Source of the DNA: Lachnospiraceae bacterium
GTDB taxonomy: Bacteria > Bacillota > Clostridia > Lachnospirales > Lachnospiraceae
Reading direction: 5' to 3'
Assembly (NCBI GenBank): GCA_022769665.1
Contig: JALEIR010000079.1
Location: 48,066-112,065, forward strand
DNA length: 64,000 bases
A program made the translations under genes and the position numbers. Positions 19,065 through 29,090 of the stretch are shown one piece after another. Positions within the stretch are counted from its first letter, which is position 1; every line of letters begins with the position of its first letter. A model generated the notes under the pieces. That model was not told the origin of the DNA. It did not search any database and worked only from the letters and a program-made list of their open reading frames with translations.

Positions 19065-20726
19065 TTACTTCAGCAATCTGCATTTCTTCGCAACTTTTAC
19101 CAGAAGATACCCTTTGGGAAATCCTCTCAGTTCCTGCTCTGTCACACCCCGAAAGACCAGTAACAATACAAAGTAAATACATGCTCCCAAAAGGATAGCC
19201 GGAATTACCGCAATGGATGGAGACTTTGTAAGCAGCAACAAGCCCTCATACACCGCCCATGCAAAGCCGCCCATAAATACCGCGGCAAGAAGCGGTATCA
19301 GGAAGGTATGAACAATTTCCTGTCGGTATCCTGCTGCCCTGCGCACCGATATCTGATTCAGGATGCAGATTACCGCTGAATAAACCGTATTGGCAATGGC
19401 TATGCCGTACAGTTCCAAATCAGTATAGAACAATAGAACAATGGCTGTCACCGTCTGAATCACCAGCGCAACACCGGCGTTGATAATGGGCGCATTCAGC
19501 TTTCCCAGCCCCTGCAGTATCTGGCTGCTTAAAGTAGACAACGCATAAAAGATAACAGAAATCGCCAAAGTCATCAAAAGCCTTGTGGCAAGGTCCTCCG
19601 CCTCCCGGGTAGTATTCTCGAACAACAACCCCGTCACAGGTCTCGCCAAAACAAAAAGACCCACTGCACAGGGAATGGATATAAGCATTGTGGTCTTTAT
19701 AGCCACGCCGATTTTCTCCCTTGCCCCTTCCATATCTTTCGCCGCCACAAGCTGGGATACTGTGGGAATCATGGCTGCCGCCATGGCGGAAGCAAAAGCT
19801 ATGGGAATATTGGAAATGGTAAGCGCCTGACCGGAAAAAATTCCCCACCGCGCCGAGATATCCATGGTTCCCATATCCCGCATTCCCGGCCAAAGCTTCG
19901 TATAAATACCGGTGTTAACCGTACTGCTCAGATTATAAACTGCTGTACTCAGAATAAACGGAGTAACCACTCTTGTTATCATTTTCAAAATCTCGCCGTA
20001 GGAATCTACCTCATGATGTTTATCCTTCTTGACGCGTCTGTCAATCAGATTCTTATTTAAACCGTAAATTCCCAACATAAACAGAAGTGCTACCAGCACG
20101 CCGACTCCCGTACCCATGGCACTTCCCACAGCACCCTGAGTTGCTCTTGTCATTCTTGAGCTCTCATCTGCCGGCATCTCCAGCGTTCCAAAGGTATGCC
20201 TGATTAACAGATAAGCCGCACCGATACTGACAACTGCATTTGCAATCTGTTCCAGTATCTGGGATACGGAAGTCTGGGCCATACTCTTATGGGCCTGAAA
20301 ATAGCCTCTCAACACTCCTAAAATTCCATAGATAAATATAGTAGGCGCAAAGACGCGTAACACCGGAACTGCCTCCGGTGCTACAAACAGTCCGGCACCA
20401 AAGTACAAAAACAGGCTGGCAATACCTCCTACCACCAGCACATAACCCAGCGCACATTTAAAAATTCTGTGGGCATTCCGATACTCCTTCACCGCCAGCT
20501 TCTGGGCAATCACTTTGGAAATCGCCGCGGGAATACTGTAGGAAGAAATCAGCAGAACGATGGTATAAAAGGCATATGCCGCATGATAATACCCCATACC
20601 TTCATTGCCGATGACACGCTGTAAAGGGCTCCTGTAGAGGAGCCCTATTATTCTGCTGACAATTCCGGCTGCCGCCAGAATCCCGGCCTGCATGATAAAA
20701 TTGTTCTTTGCACTGTTATCCTTCAT
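19065..20726 (-). CDS. Polysaccharide biosynthesis / MVF-type flippase (SpoVB-like)
   Basis: MQAGILAAAGIVSRIIGLLYRSPLQRVIGNEGMGYYHAAYAFYTIVLLISSYSIPAAISK...; polytopic. Confidence 0.9.
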   Translation of the reverse strand: MKDNSAKNNFIMQAGILAAAGIVSRIIGLLYRSPLQRVIGNEGMGYYHAAYAFYTIVLLISSYSIPAAISKVIAQKLAVKEYRNAHRIFKCALGYVLVVGGIASLFLYFGAGLFVAPEAVPVLRVFAPTIFIYGILGVLRGYFQAHKSMAQTSVSQILEQIANAVVSIGAAYLLIRHTFGTLEMPADESSRMTRATQGAVGSAMGTGVGVLVALLFMLGIYGLNKNLIDRRVKKDKHHEVDSYGEILKMITRVVTPFILSTAVYNLSSTVNTGIYTKLWPGMRDMGTMDISARWGIFSGQALTISNIPIAFASAMAAAMIPTVSQLVAAKDMEGAREKIGVAIKTTMLISIPCAVGLFVLARPVTGLLFENTTREAEDLATRLLMTLAISVIFYALSTLSSQILQGLGKLNAPIINAGVALVIQTVTAIVLLFYTDLELYGIAIANTVYSAVICILNQISVRRAAGYRQEIVHTFLIPLLAAVFMGGFAWAVYEGLLLLTKSPSIAVIPAILLGACIYFVLLLVFRGVTEQELRGFPKGYLLVKVAKKCRLLK

Positions 20727-20728
20727 AA

Positions 20729-22174
20729 TTACCCTATCAGCCAGTCGTACATTTCCTGATATTTCTTTGCGGAAACCTCCCAGGAAAAATCGGATGCCAT
20801 CGCTCTGTCAATCAGCTTGTTCCATTCCCGCTTTCTGTCGTAATAGATGCGCTCCGCATAGCGTACCGTATTCAACATTTCATGAGCATTATAGTTTTTA
20901 AAGCTGAAGCCTGTTCCGGTACTTTCATATTCATTATATGCCTGGACTGTATCTTTCAGTCCACCTGTCTCACGGACAATAGGAATAGTCCCATAGCGCA
21001 ACGCCATCAGCTGGCTTAAGCCGCAGGGTTCAAACAGGGAGGGCATGAGAAACGCATCGCAGGAAGCGTAGATTTTATGGGACAACGCATCCGAATAATA
21101 AATATTGGCGGAAACCTTGTCACCATACTTCCAGTCAAAGTGACGGAACATATTTTCATAGCGCTCCTCACCTGTACCCAACACCACAAACTGAATGTCA
21201 TCCTGACACAGTTCATCCATCACATAGGCTATCAAATCAAGCCCCTTTTGATCCGTCAACCGGGAGACAAGACCTATCATCATCTTTTTATCATCCTGAC
21301 GAAGTCCCAGCTCCTGCTGCAGAGCACGCTTGTTTTTCACCTTTTCCTTTCGGAAATTTACGGCATCGTAATTCTTTACAATATATTTATCCGTCTCGGG
21401 ATTGAATTCATTATAATCAATACCGTTGACAATTCCTCTCAAGTCCCCGCTTCTTGCCCGAAGCAACCCATCCAGTCCCTCACCGTAAAACGGAGTCTTA
21501 ATCTCCTCCGCATAAGTATTGCTTACGGTGGTTACCGCATCCGCATAGACGATACCTCCCTTCAACAGATTGGCATCCTTGTATGCTTCCAGCTTATCCG
21601 GTGTAAAATAATACTCCGGCAGTCCGGTAATATTACGAACGGTTTTGGTATCCCATTTCCCTTGGAATTTCAGATTATGTATCGTGATTACCGATTTCAT
21701 TCTGCGGAAAAACTCTCCCTCACGGAATCTCTCCTTCATATAAACAGGAATCAGACCGGTCTGCCAGTCATGACAATGAATCACATCCGGCTGAAAACCG
21801 ATTACCGGAAGAGCGGAAAGAACCGCTTTGGAAAAATATGCATATCGCTCTATTTCCCAGATGGGAGAATCACTGTAAACCTTGGACCCGCAAAAATAGT
21901 ATTCATTATCAATAAAGTAATAATGAACACCGTCCACTTCCGCCTCCAGGATTCCCACATAAACCCTTTTCCAGTTGAAATCCATGTAGAAATGATTGAC
22001 ATATTGCATCTTATCCTTCATTTCCTGCTTCATACAGGCGTACTTCGGAATGATAACCCTGACATCAAAATACTGCTTGTCAATGCATTTCGGCAGAGAA
22101 CCCACAACATCTGCCAAACCGCCTGTCTTTATAAAAGGAACACCTTCCGACGCTGCAAAAAGAATCTTTTTCAC
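20729..22174 (-). CDS. glgA: Glycogen synthase (ADP-glucose), GTG start
   Basis: VKKILFAASEGVPFIKTGGLADVVGSLPK (KxGGL motif), VIHCHDWQTGLIP, PSLFEPCGLSQLMALRYG; SD GGAGGG before GTG. Confidence 0.96.
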   Translation of the reverse strand: MKKILFAASEGVPFIKTGGLADVVGSLPKCIDKQYFDVRVIIPKYACMKQEMKDKMQYVNHFYMDFNWKRVYVGILEAEVDGVHYYFIDNEYYFCGSKVYSDSPIWEIERYAYFSKAVLSALPVIGFQPDVIHCHDWQTGLIPVYMKERFREGEFFRRMKSVITIHNLKFQGKWDTKTVRNITGLPEYYFTPDKLEAYKDANLLKGGIVYADAVTTVSNTYAEEIKTPFYGEGLDGLLRARSGDLRGIVNGIDYNEFNPETDKYIVKNYDAVNFRKEKVKNKRALQQELGLRQDDKKMMIGLVSRLTDQKGLDLIAYVMDELCQDDIQFVVLGTGEERYENMFRHFDWKYGDKVSANIYYSDALSHKIYASCDAFLMPSLFEPCGLSQLMALRYGTIPIVRETGGLKDTVQAYNEYESTGTGFSFKNYNAHEMLNTVRYAERIYYDRKREWNKLIDRAMASDFSWEVSAKKYQEMYDWLIG

Positions 22175-22277
22175 TGTAAGCCCTCCATGATTTCCGGGCA
22201 GCCACTCTGCCCCTTTATGGGCATTATACCTCATTATTTCCGCCATGGAAAGTGTTTCTTTTTTAACAAGCAAAAGA

Positions 22278-22796
22278 CTATTCTCTGTAGGAAAGCCTGA
22301 TTCTGTCCGCAATCAGAGCAATGAACTCGGAATTGGTTGGTTTTCCCTTCCCCGTATCAATCGTATAACCGAATAAGGCATCCAGGGTTTCCATTCTTCC
22401 CCGGCTCCATGCCACCTCGATAGCATGTCTGATTGCCCTCTCCACTCTGCTTGGTGTGGTCTGAAAGCGCTTTGCTATGGTGGGATATAGAATCTTCGTG
22501 ATAGAGCTTATCATTCCCGGGTCCTCCACGGACATCATGATTGCTTCCCGCAGATACTGATAACCCTTGATATGTGCGGGAACACCTATTTCATGTATCA
22601 TGTCGGTTACATCCTGCTCCAAATCTCTGACAATCTCCTTTTGTTTTGTTGTCTCTTTTGCTGTACGATTGCTGTCAGGCTTTGCGGAAGGAACCGTAAT
22701 CATGATTTGAAATTCCTTGTCTCCGTTCATCAAATCCCCTAAAATCTTGTATATTTTTTCGTTATCTTTCGCGGTTTCAATGTTTAACTGTTCCAT
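22278..22796 (-). CDS. Spo0A C-terminal (output) domain protein lacking a receiver domain
   Basis: [107 protein letters not shown]; only ~60 aa precede the domain; SD GGAGG. Confidence 0.93.
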   Translation of the reverse strand: MEQLNIETAKDNEKIYKILGDLMNGDKEFQIMITVPSAKPDSNRTAKETTKQKEIVRDLEQDVTDMIHEIGVPAHIKGYQYLREAIMMSVEDPGMISSITKILYPTIAKRFQTTPSRVERAIRHAIEVAWSRGRMETLDALFGYTIDTGKGKPTNSEFIALIADRIRLSYRE

Positions 22797-22841
22797 TAAA
22801 CTACCTCCAAACTCAAGAAACTCTAAAATTCGTACTTTTCC

Positions 22842-22871
22842 ATTATAAAAGAAAAAAGTTTGATACTTCAA
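22842..22871 (-). promoter_or_regulatory. Sigma-A-like promoter for the Spo0A-C protein (TTGAAG-N18-TATAAT)
   Basis: Minus strand TTGAAGTATCAAACTTTTTTCTTTTATAAT. Confidence 0.55.
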
Positions 22872-23039
22872 CACCAAACCATCGCGCTTTTCGCGCTCCT
22901 GCGCCAAAAAAAGAAAGAAGACGAGTCTGTTTCTCTCTATTTTACATATTCCTTCGAAAGGTCACGGGATTTTCATCCGGAACTTTCATCCCTTGACAAC
23001 CCATTCAAAGGAAGGCAAAATACATAGTAACAGTTCAGT

Positions 23040-23104
23040 CATAAAATGCAGTCGAATGTGCGAGGGTGCTTGCACACAAAGCACATTCTGATCTGCATTT
23101 TATG
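23040..23104. repeat. Long imperfect inverted repeat upstream of holA
   Basis: CATAAAATGCAGTCGAATGTGC (23040-23061) pairs with GCACATTCTGATCTGCATTTTATG (23081-23104); loop holds GTGCTTGCAC. Confidence 0.75.
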
Positions 23105-23145
23105 AGCGGAACGCCTTCATATGAAATAAAAGATGAGCTGCGAAT

Positions 23146-23179
23146 GCAGCGTCGGATGCGAAGCAGCGTCGGATGCGAA
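23146..23179 (+). repeat. Two tandem copies of a 17-bp direct repeat GCAGCGTCGGATGCGAA
   Basis: Seen directly: gcagcgtcggatgcgaa gcagcgtcggatgcgaa. Confidence 0.9.
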
Positions 23180-23218
23180 GCAGACGCTTTTATGAATAAA
23201 GAACGAGAGGACACCGCA

Positions 23219-24193
23219 ATGAGACAGATAGCCGAGGATATCAAACAGAATCATTTTAAGCAGATGTACCTGCTCTACGGGGAGGAGCGCTACCTCCGCA
23301 GGCAGTATAAGGACAGGCTTCGGAAGGCTCTCTGCGCCGACGGTGATACCATGAACACACATTTTTACGAAGGGAAGGATATCCCTGTAGGTGAGATTAT
23401 CGACCTTGCAGAAACTCTTCCTTTTCTGGCGGAGCGCCGTGTCATTTTCATCACGGACAGCGGCCTGTTTAAATCCGGCGGAGAAAAGCTTGCAGAATAT
23501 CTGACCGCGCCCAACGAATCCACCTTCTTTGTTTTTACGGAAAGTGAAATAGACAAGCGCAGTAAACTTTATAAAACAGTACAATCCAAGGGCTATGCCG
23601 CGGAATTCGGCACACAGGATGAGAACACACTGAAACGTTGGATTACCGGAATCTTGGCAAAGGACGGTAAAAAGATTTCGGAAAACACGATTCAGCTGAT
23701 TCTCTCCAAAACAGGAACCGACATGGATAATATACAGACAGAGCTGGAAAAGCTTGTGTGTTACTGTATGGACCAAGAGGTCATCACTGCTGAGGATGTG
23801 GAAAGCATCTGTACCACCCGTGTCAGCAACCATATTTTTGACATGGTGAATGCAATTGCGGACAGAAAACAGAAAGATGCGTTGGAGCTCTACTACGATT
23901 TGCTGGCTCTGAAAGAGCCTCCCATGCGAATCCTCTTTCTCATTGCAAGGCAATGCAATATGTTGTTGCAGACAAAGGAACTGAAATCCCGCGGTCACGA
24001 TAACCGGACCATAGGCACCAAAATCGGAGTCCCACCCTTCGTGGTTCAAAAATATATTAACCAGGCTGCCAAATTCAAGACATCCACCCTGCGTAATGCT
24101 GTACAGAAATGCGTTGAAGCTGAGGAAGCCGTAAAGAGCGGACGCATGAACGATATGATGAGCGTGGAAATATTAATTTTGTCAGTATTGTAA
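23219..24193 (+). CDS. holA: DNA polymerase III subunit delta
   Basis: MRQIAEDIKQNHFKQMYLLYGEERYLRRQYKDRLRKAL...MRILFLIARQCNMLLQTKELKSRGHDNRTIGTKIGVPPFVVQKY. Confidence 0.92.
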   Translation: MRQIAEDIKQNHFKQMYLLYGEERYLRRQYKDRLRKALCADGDTMNTHFYEGKDIPVGEIIDLAETLPFLAERRVIFITDSGLFKSGGEKLAEYLTAPNESTFFVFTESEIDKRSKLYKTVQSKGYAAEFGTQDENTLKRWITGILAKDGKKISENTIQLILSKTGTDMDNIQTELEKLVCYCMDQEVITAEDVESICTTRVSNHIFDMVNAIADRKQKDALELYYDLLALKEPPMRILFLIARQCNMLLQTKELKSRGHDNRTIGTKIGVPPFVVQKYINQAAKFKTSTLRNAVQKCVEAEEAVKSGRMNDMMSVEILILSVL

Positions 24194-24256
24194 AGTTCAG
24201 CATTTTTCTGCGAAAGCCCGGGCGGACAAGTATCGAACAAATAAAGCAGAAATCTC

Positions 24257-24286
24257 TTGAAAAAACAACCCAATTCTACTTATAAT
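24257..24286 (+). promoter_or_regulatory. xpt promoter TTGAAA-N18-TATAAT
   Basis: -35 24257-24262, -10 24281-24286. Confidence 0.55.
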
Positions 24287-24344
24287 ATAGGCATCCCATT
24301 GCAGAGACAATGAGAAAACAATCGAAAGAGGAGACAGTACGGCA

Positions 24345-24920
24345 ATGAAATTACTTGAGGAACGCATTCGAAAGGATGGAACAGTGAAAGCGGGAAATGT
24401 GCTGAAGGTAGATTCTTTTTTGAATCATCAGATGGACATCGATCTGTTCAATGAAATGGGAAAGGAATGGGCTCGTCTGTTTGCAGGTTGTCCGATTACC
24501 AAAATTCTGACGGTGGAGGCTTCCGGTATCGGAATCGCCTGTGTAGCAGCCCAACACTTTCATGTACCTGTTGTTTTTGCCAAAAAGACACAGTCGTTAA
24601 ATATCGACGGCGAAGTTTATTCAACAAAAATTCAGTCATTTACCCATAAAAAAATTTATGATGTCATCGTCTCCAAAAAATTCATCACCCCGGAAGACCA
24701 TATTTTGATCATTGACGACTTTCTTGCAAACGGATGCGCTCTGGAGGGACTGTTGGAAATTGTCGGCGAAGCAGGTGCAACCGTAGAGGGAATCGGTATT
24801 GCGGTGGAAAAAGGATTCCAGAAAGGTGGCGATTTGATTCGTTCCAAAGGAATCCGGGTAGAATCTCTGGCAATCGTGGAGAGCATGGATGCCGAAACCG
24901 GAGAAATTTCATTTCGATAA
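24345..24920 (+). CDS. xpt: Xanthine phosphoribosyltransferase
   Basis: [31 protein letters not shown]...[18 protein letters not shown]. Confidence 0.95.
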   Translation: MKLLEERIRKDGTVKAGNVLKVDSFLNHQMDIDLFNEMGKEWARLFAGCPITKILTVEASGIGIACVAAQHFHVPVVFAKKTQSLNIDGEVYSTKIQSFTHKKIYDVIVSKKFITPEDHILIIDDFLANGCALEGLLEIVGEAGATVEGIGIAVEKGFQKGGDLIRSKGIRVESLAIVESMDAETGEISFR

Positions 24921-24952
24921 AAGTCGAAAAACAAAAAATCTTTAACCTTCTC

Positions 24953-24982
24953 TTGACAAGAAATGTTACAGATGTTTATACT
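24953..24982 (+). promoter_or_regulatory. Promoter TTGACA-N18-TATACT for the BMP lipoprotein operon
   Basis: Direct match upstream of 25087 ATG. Confidence 0.6.
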
Positions 24983-24999
24983 GACTAGTGTTGAGAACA

Positions 25000-25036
25000 G
25001 GCAATGGGGTTGTATGGGATATCATACTGCCCTTTT
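25000..25036 (+). terminator. Candidate leader attenuator hairpin followed by T-run
   Basis: GGCA-atggggtt-GTATG-ggatat-CATAC-TGCC-CTTTTT. Confidence 0.4.
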
Positions 25037-25086
25037 TATGTTAATCTCACCAAAACCCGAAAATGGGAAAAACAGGAGGAAATTTT

Positions 25087-26304
25087 ATGAAAAAGAAAGT
25101 TCTAAGTTTACTGGCTGCTATGGCCTTAACCGTTAGTACTTTGGCAGGATGCGGAGCATCCGACACCAATGCTTCCACCGGCAACGCAGCAACTTCCGAT
25201 TTAAAGGCAGGTTTTATTTTCCTGCACGATGAAAACTCTACTTATGACCTGAACTTCTTAAACGCAGCAAAGGAAGCCTGCGAAAAACTTGGTGTTGAGT
25301 ATGTTATTAAAACCAACATCCCTGAAGGACAGGAATGCTATGAAGCTGCATGTGAGCTGGCTGATGCAGGTTGCAATTTCATTTTTGCAGACAGCTTTGG
25401 ACATGAGGATTACATGATTGAGGCAGCAAAGGAATATCCCGAAATTCAGTTCAGCCATGCAACAGGAACCAAGGCTCATACCGAGAACCTTGACAACTAT
25501 CACAATGCATTTGCTTCCATCTATGACGGTCGTTATCTTGCCGGTATTGCAGCAGGCATGAAGTTAAACGAAATGATTGAAAACGGCAAGATTGCAGCCG
25601 AAAACGCAAAAATCGGTTATGTTGGTGCTTTCACCTATGCAGAGGTTATTTCCGGTTATACTTCTTTCTTCCTTGGTGCCCGTTCTGTCTGCCCTACCGT
25701 TACCATGGAAGTAACCTTCACCGGTTCCTGGTATGACGAGACCGCCGAAAAAGAAGCTGCAAACAAGCTGATTGAGAACGGTTGCGTATTGATCAGCCAG
25801 CATGCAGATTCCATGGGCGCTCCTACCGCTTGTGAGACAGCAGGTGTACCCAATGTTTCCTACAACGGAAGCACAGCAAGCGCATGCCCTAACACCTTCC
25901 TTGTTTCATCCAAGATTAATTGGGCTCCCTACTTCGAGTATGCTCTGACCAGCATTGCAAACGGTACTGCCATTGCTACCGACTGGTGTGGTTCTCTTGA
26001 GACCGGTTCTGTTGAACTGACCGACCTTGGTACCGCTGTAGCCGCAGGCACTGCAGAAGCAATCGAAGCTGCCAAGGCTGACCTGATTGCCGGAAATGTA
26101 CATGTATTTGATACCACTACCTTTACAGTAGGCGGTGCTGCACTTAACAGCTATATGGCTGACGTTGATACCGATGCAAACTACGAGGGTGACCATGAAG
26201 TAGTTATTGACGGCTATTTCCATGAGTCCGGTGCTGATTTCCGTTCCGCTCCTTACTTTGATGTACAGATTGACGGAATCACTCTTCTGGATAGTGCATT
26301 CTAA
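25087..26304 (+). CDS. BMP family ABC transporter substrate-binding lipoprotein
   Basis: Lipobox LAGCG; DLKAGFIFLHDENSTYDLNFLNAAKEACEKLG...FGHEDYMIEAAKEYPEIQFSHATG; upstream of YufOPQ-like genes. Confidence 0.93.
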   Translation: MKKKVLSLLAAMALTVSTLAGCGASDTNASTGNAATSDLKAGFIFLHDENSTYDLNFLNAAKEACEKLGVEYVIKTNIPEGQECYEAACELADAGCNFIFADSFGHEDYMIEAAKEYPEIQFSHATGTKAHTENLDNYHNAFASIYDGRYLAGIAAGMKLNEMIENGKIAAENAKIGYVGAFTYAEVISGYTSFFLGARSVCPTVTMEVTFTGSWYDETAEKEAANKLIENGCVLISQHADSMGAPTACETAGVPNVSYNGSTASACPNTFLVSSKINWAPYFEYALTSIANGTAIATDWCGSLETGSVELTDLGTAVAAGTAEAIEAAKADLIAGNVHVFDTTTFTVGGAALNSYMADVDTDANYEGDHEVVIDGYFHESGADFRSAPYFDVQIDGITLLDSAF

Positions 26305-26349
26305 TCTTTATTTTTTAGCCATGCAATTGTGCATATGAAATGATTGCAG

Positions 26350-26387
26350 AGGGCGGCACAGCGATTTTCGCCGCGCCGCCCTTTTTC
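26350..26387 (+). terminator. Intercistronic hairpin with T-run between BMP lipoprotein and ATPase
   Basis: AGGGCGGC...GCCGCCCTTTTTC. Confidence 0.7.
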
Positions 26388-26459
26388 TATTGGGCTGAAC
26401 AATTACTCGGCAGAATAGAAAAAGGACGGATTCGTCAATAATCGGAAAGGGGTTAAGCA

Positions 26460-27992
26460 ATGGAAACCAAAACAGCCGCAGTTTCAATGAAAAACGTCTC
26501 AAAAACCTTTGGTTCCGTGATTGCCAACGATAAGGTAAATCTGGATATTTACAAAGGAGAAATTCTGGCTCTGCTGGGAGAAAACGGAAGTGGAAAGACA
26601 ACCCTGATGAATATGCTTTCCGGTATTTATTTCCCGGATGAAGGTCAGATTTTTATCAACGGAAAGGAAGCAGTCATCAAATCGCCCAAAGATGCACTGA
26701 GCTTAGGGATAGGTATGGTGCATCAGCATTTTAAACTGATTGATGTACTGTCTGCTACCGAAAATATAATTTTGGGGCTTCCCGGAAAACTGAATCTGAA
26801 AGAAGCTTACCGGAAAATAGAGGAAATCTGTAACAAATACGGGTTTGAAGTAAATCCCAAGCAGAAAATATATGATATGTCTGTCTCCCAGAAGCAGACT
26901 GTGGAAATCGTCAAGGTACTTTACCGTGGCGCGGATATTCTGATTTTAGACGAGCCTACGGCGGTGCTTACTCCTCAGGAGACAGAAAAACTGTTTCACG
27001 TACTGCGAAAAATGCGGGATGACGGCAAGGCGATTATCATTATCACACATAAGATGCACGAAGTAGAATCCTTATCCGACAGAGTCGCAGTACTTCGTGA
27101 CGGAAAATATGTCGGAAGTATGGCAACCAAGGATACCAATGTAACAGAAATGACCAACATGATGGTCGGACATGCTGTGACTTTAAATATTGAGAGACCG
27201 GACCCTGTAAATCCTAAGCCCCGAATTGAGGTGCAGGGACTGACTGTTCGCAATGAAGAAGGTATTTTGAAGCTTCAGGATGTCAGTTTTACCGCCAACA
27301 GCGGAGAAATATTGGGAATTGCCGGAATTTCGGGCTGTGGACAAAAGGAGCTGCTGGAGGCCATTGCCGGCTTGCAGGTTACGGAATCCGGTACAATCAG
27401 TTATGTGGACGACGACGGAACCAGGGAAATGCTGATTGGTAAGGACCCTCTTAAAATTGCGGAAATGGGCGTTTCATTGTCCTTTGTTCCGGAAGACAGA
27501 CTGGGCATGGGACTGGTAGGTAATATGGATCTTACAGACAATATGATGCTCCGTTCCTTCCGCCGTGGTCATACTCCCTTTACCGACCGTAAACCGCCAA
27601 AACAATTGGCAACGGATGTCGTAAAGAACCTGGAGGTCGTAACACCGGGCATAACCACTCCTATCCGCAGGCTCTCCGGGGGAAATGTGCAGAAAGTATT
27701 AGTCGGACGTGAAATTGCTTCCGCTCCTACCGTACTGTTAACCGCTTATGCCGTACGCGGTTTGGATATCAACTCTTCTTATACCATATATGAATTGATT
27801 AACGAACAGAAGAAAAAGGGTGTTGCCGTCATTTTTGTCGGTGAGGACTTGGATGTGCTGTTGGAGATATCCGATCGGATTATGGTTCTCTGCGGAGGAC
27901 AGGTCAGCGGCATTGTAGATGCACGTAAAACAGATAAAAATCAGATTGGAATGATGATGACCAGTATAGGAGGCAGCGAGAACCATGAATGA
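26460..27992 (+). CDS. ABC transporter ATP-binding protein, double NBD (nucleoside/BMP type)
   Basis: GENGSGKTTLMNMLSGIYFPDEGQI, LDEPTAVLTPQE; degenerate second NBD with LSGGN. Confidence 0.95.
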   Translation: METKTAAVSMKNVSKTFGSVIANDKVNLDIYKGEILALLGENGSGKTTLMNMLSGIYFPDEGQIFINGKEAVIKSPKDALSLGIGMVHQHFKLIDVLSATENIILGLPGKLNLKEAYRKIEEICNKYGFEVNPKQKIYDMSVSQKQTVEIVKVLYRGADILILDEPTAVLTPQETEKLFHVLRKMRDDGKAIIIITHKMHEVESLSDRVAVLRDGKYVGSMATKDTNVTEMTNMMVGHAVTLNIERPDPVNPKPRIEVQGLTVRNEEGILKLQDVSFTANSGEILGIAGISGCGQKELLEAIAGLQVTESGTISYVDDDGTREMLIGKDPLKIAEMGVSLSFVPEDRLGMGLVGNMDLTDNMMLRSFRRGHTPFTDRKPPKQLATDVVKNLEVVTPGITTPIRRLSGGNVQKVLVGREIASAPTVLLTAYAVRGLDINSSYTIYELINEQKKKGVAVIFVGEDLDVLLEISDRIMVLCGGQVSGIVDARKTDKNQIGMMMTSIGGSENHE

Positions 27993-29088
27993 GAAAAAGA
28001 AAGAACCGCTTTTTCATATAGTGAAAAGAGATGCTCTTCCCTGGTATCAATCTATGGGGATTCGTGCTCTGGCAATCGTCCTTGCGCTGATTCTGTGTGC
28101 TGTTGTGACTACTCTCACCACCGGAACCAATCCGATTGAAGTTTACAAGTCCATAATTATCGGTGCCTTCGGAACAGCCAGAAAAACATGGATTACTCTC
28201 CAGAATATAGCTATTTTGCTTTTAATCTCCCTTGCACTGACCCCTGCTTTTAAGATGAAGTTCTGGAACATCGGCGGAGAAGGTCAGGTACTGATTGGCG
28301 GGTTGGCTGCTGCTGCCTGCATGATTTGCCTGAATGAAAAACTGCCCAATGCGCTTGTAATACTCTGCATGGTGATTGCCAGCATTGTTGCCGGTGCCGT
28401 TTGGGGTTTTATCCCCGCTTTCTTTAAGGCAAAGTGGAACACCAATGAAACTCTTTCCACACTGATGCTGAATTACATAGCAACACAATTAGTTGCATTT
28501 TTCACCATCGTCTGGGAAGTACCGAAAGGCTCCGGAAAAATTGGTATCATCAATCAGAATTCCAATGTGGGATGGTTGCCCCAGATTTTCGGTTCCAAAT
28601 ATCTGCTGAGCATCCTGGTCGCTGCGGTTATCACCGTATTTATGTATATTTATTTGAATTACAGTAAGCAGGGATATGAAATTTCTGTTGTGGGTGAAAG
28701 CGTAAACACCGCCAAATATGTTGGTATCAAAGTGGAAAAAGTAATCATCCGTACCATGCTGCTGTCCGGCGCAATATGCGGTCTGGTCGGTCTGTTATTG
28801 GTTGGTGGTATTAACCATACCATCACCACCACGATTGCAGGCGGACAAGGCTTTACAGCCGTACTGGTATCCTGGATGTCCAAATTTAATCCGCTGACCA
28901 TGATATTTTCCAGTTTCCTGATTATCTTTATGGACCGTGGAGCCAGCGAAATTTCCACCAACTTCGGACTGAACCATTCCTACTCGGACATCCTGACCGG
29001 AATCATTCTGTTTTTTATCATCGGATGCGAGTTTTTTATTACCTATAAGATTCAGTTTATCAAGAAGCATAAAAAGGAGGAACAGTAA
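27985..29088 (+). CDS. ABC transporter permease (nucleoside/BMP type)
   Basis: Overlaps upstream ORF; FWNIGGEGQVLIGGLAA motif; polytopic. Confidence 0.93.
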   Translation: MNEKKKEPLFHIVKRDALPWYQSMGIRALAIVLALILCAVVTTLTTGTNPIEVYKSIIIGAFGTARKTWITLQNIAILLLISLALTPAFKMKFWNIGGEGQVLIGGLAAAACMICLNEKLPNALVILCMVIASIVAGAVWGFIPAFFKAKWNTNETLSTLMLNYIATQLVAFFTIVWEVPKGSGKIGIINQNSNVGWLPQIFGSKYLLSILVAAVITVFMYIYLNYSKQGYEISVVGESVNTAKYVGIKVEKVIIRTMLLSGAICGLVGLLLVGGINHTITTTIAGGQGFTAVLVSWMSKFNPLTMIFSSFLIIFMDRGASEISTNFGLNHSYSDILTGIILFFIIGCEFFITYKIQFIKKHKKEEQ

Positions 29089-29090
29089 TC

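Noticed and set aside
21077-22300. 407-aa plus-strand ORF opposite glgA
   Set aside because: Antisense to an unambiguous glycogen synthase; low-complexity His/Ile-rich translation
23117-24049. 310-aa minus-strand ORF opposite holA
   Set aside because: Antisense shadow; holA is the conserved frame
24194-24344. Purine riboswitch upstream of xpt
   Set aside because: Leader after the TATAAT is only ~60 nt and lacks the conserved purine aptamer core
26460-27992. Degenerate second nucleotide-binding domain (LLTAYAVRGLDI lacks Walker B DE) as novel
   Set aside because: Degenerate NBD2 is a known trait of BMP/YufO-type double ATPases
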